Shown here piece after piece: positions 61,172 to 64,000 of a stretch of 64,000 nt of DNA; the first letter of the stretch is position 1; each line of letters starts with the position of its first letter. The notes under the pieces are model-generated. The model was not told the origin of the DNA. It saw nothing but the letters and a program-made list of their open reading frames with translations, and searched no databases. Source of the DNA: Fibrobacter sp. (lineage in GTDB: Bacteria > Fibrobacterota > Fibrobacteria > Fibrobacterales > Fibrobacteraceae); NCBI GenBank assembly GCA_017526585.1, contig JAFXRC010000059.1:1-64000 (forward strand), written 5' to 3'. A program made the translations under genes and the position numbers.

Positions 61172-63430
61172 ATGATTGACGCATGGAACGGCTTTGAAGG
61201 CGGACTCTGGCAAGACGAAATAAACGTCCGCGACTTCATTCAGCGCAACTACACGGCTTACGACGGAGACAAGTCCTTCCTCGCAGGCCCGACCGACGCC
61301 ACCGCAAAACTCTGGGACGAACTGCAGAGCCTGCAGGCCGAAGAACGCAGGCACGGCGGAGTCCTCGACATGGACACCGACATCGTCTCGACCATCACGA
61401 GCCACAAGCCGGGCTACATCAACGAAAAGCTCAAGGATCTTGAAAAGGTCGTGGGTCTCCAGACCGACAAGCCGCTGAAGCGCGCCTTCATGCCGTTCGG
61501 CGGAATCAAGATGGCCGAAGAAGCCTGCCAGCAGTACGGCTACACGCCGAACGCCGAGCTCCACAAGGTTTTCACCGAATACCACAAGACGCACAACCAG
61601 GGCGTGTTCGACGCTTACACTCCTGAAATCCGTGCCGTCCGCAAGGCACACTTGCTCACCGGTCTCCCGGACACTTACGGCCGCGGCCGTATCGTGGGTG
61701 ACTACCGTCGTGTTGCCCTTTACGGTATCGACTACATCATCAAGCAGAAGCAGAACGACCTCGCCCACATCGGCGACGGCACCATGACCGACGACGTGAT
61801 TCGCCTGCGCGAAGAAGTAGCCGAACAGATCCGTTCGCTGAACCAGATGAAGGTGATGGCCGCCAGCTACGGCTTCGACATTTCCGAACCGGCTACGAAC
61901 GCCAAGGAAGCTTTCCAGTGGCTCTACTTCGGCTACCTCGCCGCCATCAAGACGCAGAACGGCGCCGCCATGAGCGTGGGCCGCATCTCCACCTTCCTCG
62001 ACATCTATATCGAACGTGACCTCAAGAACGGCACGCTCACCGAAAGCGAAGCACAGGAACTCGTAGACCACATGGTCATGAAGTTCCGCATGGTGAAGTT
62101 CGCCCGTATCGAATCCTACAACCAGCTCTTCAGCGGCGACCCGGTGTGGGCCACCCTCGAAGTCGGCGGTATGGGTCAGGACGGACGCTCCATGGTCACC
62201 AAGAACGACTTCCGTTTCTTGCACACCCTCGAAAACATGGGCCCGTCTCCGGAACCCAACCTCACCGTGCTTTACACTAAGCGCCTTCCTGAAAACTTCA
62301 AGGAATACGCCGCCTACATTTCCGTGACGACAAGCTCCATCCAGTACGAGAACGACGACGTGATGCGCCCGGTATGGGGTGACGACTACAGCATTTGCTG
62401 CTGCGTGTCCGCTACACAGACCGGTAAGGAAATGCAGTTCTTCGGCGCCCGCGCTAACCTCGCGAAGGCTCTCCTCTACGCCATCAACGGCGGCAAGGAC
62501 GAAAAGGGCGGTCTCGTTCCTGGCATGCAGATCGGTCCCGAAATTACGCCGATTACGAGCGAATTCCTCGACTACGACGAGGTGATGCACAAGTACGACA
62601 TCATGCTCGAATGGCTCGCAGGTATCTACGTGAACACGCTGAACCTGATTCACTACATGCACGACAAGTACTACTACGAAGCCGCCGAACTCGCCCTCAT
62701 CGACACCGATGTGCGCCGCACGTTCGCAACGGGTATCGCAGGCTTCAGCCACGTGGTCGACAGCCTTTCCGCCATCAAGTACGCGAAGGTCAAGACGGTC
62801 CGCGGCGACAACGGCCTCGTGAAAGACTTCGTGGTCAAGGGCGACTTCCCCAAGTACGGCAACGACGACGATCGCGCCGACAGCATCGCCGTTTGGCTCC
62901 TCAAGGAATTCATCGCAAAGATCAAGAAGCATCACACCTACCGCAACGCTGAACCGACGACTTCTATCCTTACGATTACAAGTAACGTCGTGTACGGCAA
63001 GGCAACCGGTGCTCTGCCCGACGGACGCCCGGCACACGCCCCGTTCGCTCCCGGTGCAAACCCGAGCTACGGCGCCGAAAAGAACGGCCTGCTGGCCTCG
63101 CTCAACTCTGTCGCCAAGCTCCCGTACGAATACGCGCTCGACGGCATCAGCAACACGCAGACCATCAGCCCGAACGCTCTCGGCCACAGCGACGACGAAC
63201 GCGCCCAGAAGCTCGTCACCGTCATGGACGGTTACTTCGCCCAGGGCGCACACCACCTGAACGTGAACGTGTTCGGTGTTGAAAAGTTGCTCGACGCTCA
63301 GGCGCACCCGGAAAAGCCCGAATACGCGAACTTCACCATCCGCGTTTCCGGCTACGCCGTCAAGTTCCTCTCCTTGACGAAGGAACAGCAGGACGACGTC
63401 ATCAGCCGTACCTGCCACGGCGTGTTATAA
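61172..63430 (+). CDS. pflB: Formate C-acetyltransferase (pyruvate formate-lyase)
   Basis: 752 residues. The active-site cysteines lie in [18 protein letters not shown] (Cys410-Cys411, with an extra Cys409), followed by [19 protein letters not shown]. The glycyl radical motif RVSGYAV near the C-terminus has Gly727. It splits pyruvate to acetyl-CoA and formate without oxygen. The activating radical SAM enzyme (PflA), often next door, is not seen here; its gene may lie elsewhere. The coding DNA is codon-biased (few synonymous choices), which is typical of a highly expressed gene. Confidence 0.97.
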   Translation: MIDAWNGFEGGLWQDEINVRDFIQRNYTAYDGDKSFLAGPTDATAKLWDELQSLQAEERRHGGVLDMDTDIVSTITSHKPGYINEKLKDLEKVVGLQTDKPLKRAFMPFGGIKMAEEACQQYGYTPNAELHKVFTEYHKTHNQGVFDAYTPEIRAVRKAHLLTGLPDTYGRGRIVGDYRRVALYGIDYIIKQKQNDLAHIGDGTMTDDVIRLREEVAEQIRSLNQMKVMAASYGFDISEPATNAKEAFQWLYFGYLAAIKTQNGAAMSVGRISTFLDIYIERDLKNGTLTESEAQELVDHMVMKFRMVKFARIESYNQLFSGDPVWATLEVGGMGQDGRSMVTKNDFRFLHTLENMGPSPEPNLTVLYTKRLPENFKEYAAYISVTTSSIQYENDDVMRPVWGDDYSICCCVSATQTGKEMQFFGARANLAKALLYAINGGKDEKGGLVPGMQIGPEITPITSEFLDYDEVMHKYDIMLEWLAGIYVNTLNLIHYMHDKYYYEAAELALIDTDVRRTFATGIAGFSHVVDSLSAIKYAKVKTVRGDNGLVKDFVVKGDFPKYGNDDDRADSIAVWLLKEFIAKIKKHHTYRNAEPTTSILTITSNVVYGKATGALPDGRPAHAPFAPGANPSYGAEKNGLLASLNSVAKLPYEYALDGISNTQTISPNALGHSDDERAQKLVTVMDGYFAQGAHHLNVNVFGVEKLLDAQAHPEKPEYANFTIRVSGYAVKFLSLTKEQQDDVISRTCHGVL

Positions 63431-63449
63431 TAAGGCGTTAAAAACCTTT

Positions 63450-63481
63450 AAACCCGCTCCACTGAGAGCGGGTTTTATTTT
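63450..63481 (+). terminator. Terminator of pflB
   Basis: AAACCCGCTC...GAGCGGGTTT followed by TATTTTT, 20 bp after the stop. Confidence 0.8.
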
Positions 63482-63487
63482 TACAAA

Positions 63488-63515
63488 AAACGCCCCGGAT
63501 TTTCATCCGGAGCGC
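63488..63515 (-). terminator. Terminator facing the GH16 gene
   Basis: CGCCCCGGAT/ATCCGGAGCG stem; T6 on the minus strand. It lies about 90 bp past the GH16 stop. Confidence 0.65.
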
Positions 63516-63603
63516 TTTGCTTTATGGAGGAGAACAATATGAAATTTTTAGTCACTAGCCAATACAAACACCTCGTAAACTATCGACTAGTGACTAGAAG
63601 GTC

Positions 63604-64000
63604 TTATTCAGCCTTATCGGCACGGGTCAGCAGGAGCTTGCAATAGCCGTTTTCGACCACAACATTTTCGTCTGCCAACATAACCTTTTCCATTTCCCAG
63701 TTACCGGTCGACCAATGATCCCTATTCAGGTTGGCGCCGTCGAAGTCGTCAGTCCAGGCTTCGGTAAAGGTCTTGGTCGCCGTGTCATAGGAATAGACAC
63801 GCACATAGTCAATCCACTGAGCCTTCGGAGCATCGGCAAGTTCGTCACCCGTGAACGCACCTACCCAGCCAGCACTCTTGGAAGCCCAAAGGTTGAAGCG
63901 GAGCGTCTGGTCTTTGGTAAGGAAGTTAACCTGGTCTGCATCGGCATGAGTGCTGCGTACCAGTCCGAGCTCATCGCGGCGGATTTCGACACCGTCGATT
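63604..64000 (-). CDS. GH16 beta-1,3-1,4-glucanase (lichenase), circularly permuted; 3' part only
   Basis: The last 131 residues are visible; the frame is open to the window edge. The order is QTLRFNLWASKSAGWVGAF and IDYVRVYSY (normally near the C-terminus of GH16 lichenases) followed by FTEAWTDDFDGANLNRDHW and VVVENGYCKLLLTR (normally the N-terminus). This swapped order is the well-known circular permutation of F. succinogenes 1,3-1,4-beta-glucanase. Unlike that enzyme there is no serine-rich linker and C-terminal tail: the protein ends right after the permuted domain (TRADKAE). It would hydrolyse cereal mixed-linkage glucan. The catalytic ExDxxE segment is beyond the edge. Confidence 0.88.
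   Translation of the reverse strand, partial: IDGVEIRRDELGLVRSTHADADQVNFLTKDQTLRFNLWASKSAGWVGAFTGDELADAPKAQWIDYVRVYSYDTATKTFTEAWTDDFDGANLNRDHWSTGNWEMEKVMLADENVVVENGYCKLLLTRADKAE

Noticed and set aside
61136..63418. 760-codon minus-strand frame
   Set aside because: Antisense of pflB; caused by strong codon bias in a highly expressed gene.

Overview
The window looks like a chromosomal piece of a Fibrobacter (F. succinogenes or a close relative). The evidence is a GH16 beta-glucanase at the right edge whose two halves are in the circularly permuted order known from F. succinogenes lichenase, secreted proteins with serine-rich linkers and a common C-terminal sorting-type domain, a decayed copy of the 'F. 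succinogenes major paralogous domain', plant cell wall enzymes (GH10 xylanase, CE8 pectinesterase, PL10 pectate lyase), pyruvate formate-lyase, and promoters of the form TTGnnn-N16/17-TAAATTTG.

Layout. 1-11.2 kb: a polysaccharide operon on the minus strand (DUF1972/GT4 glycosyltransferase, radical SAM/SPASM, two FrhB-like/pyruvyl-transferase pairs, Wzx flippase, Wzy-type polymerase, a second GT4), cut at its distal end by what looks like an IS21-type element end. Genes below about 8.9 kb are much more A+T-rich than those above. 11.3-21 kb: an accessory/defence hotspot with an intact rhuM, a broken rhuM and a rhuM relic, an AAA15 ATPase coupled to a possible BECR-fold nuclease, a DUF234 ATPase between 150-bp direct repeats, ugd, and an intact and a decayed Rpn-type nuclease. 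21-36 kb: SLC13 symporter, two giant paralogous surface proteins, an outer-membrane beta-barrel protein, and a family 5 solute-binding lipoprotein. 36-37 kb: a GIY-YIG gene between REP-like direct repeats. 36.6-41.6 kb: yceD-rpmF-plsX, then fabD-fabG, acpP and rnc, in the order common in many bacteria but split by a terminator. 41.7-46.5 kb: efflux adaptor, CDF metal transporter, M16 peptidase, unknown protein. 46.5-50.4 kb: pectinesterase and pectate lyase. 50.7-56.5 kb: two lipoproteins, monomeric isocitrate dehydrogenase, GGGP synthase, GSCFA protein carrying in-frame repeat insertions. 56.6-64 kb: GH10 xylanase, alaS, pflB and the cut GH16 gene.

How the genes work together: the left operon plus ugd probably makes and exports a surface polysaccharide; the lipid operon supplies acyl chains and phosphatidic acid; the secreted enzymes attack hemicellulose, mixed-linkage glucan and pectin; PFL ends mixed-acid fermentation. 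No tRNA, rRNA, CRISPR array or replication origin was seen. All functional calls are made from reading the sequence; no database search was run.
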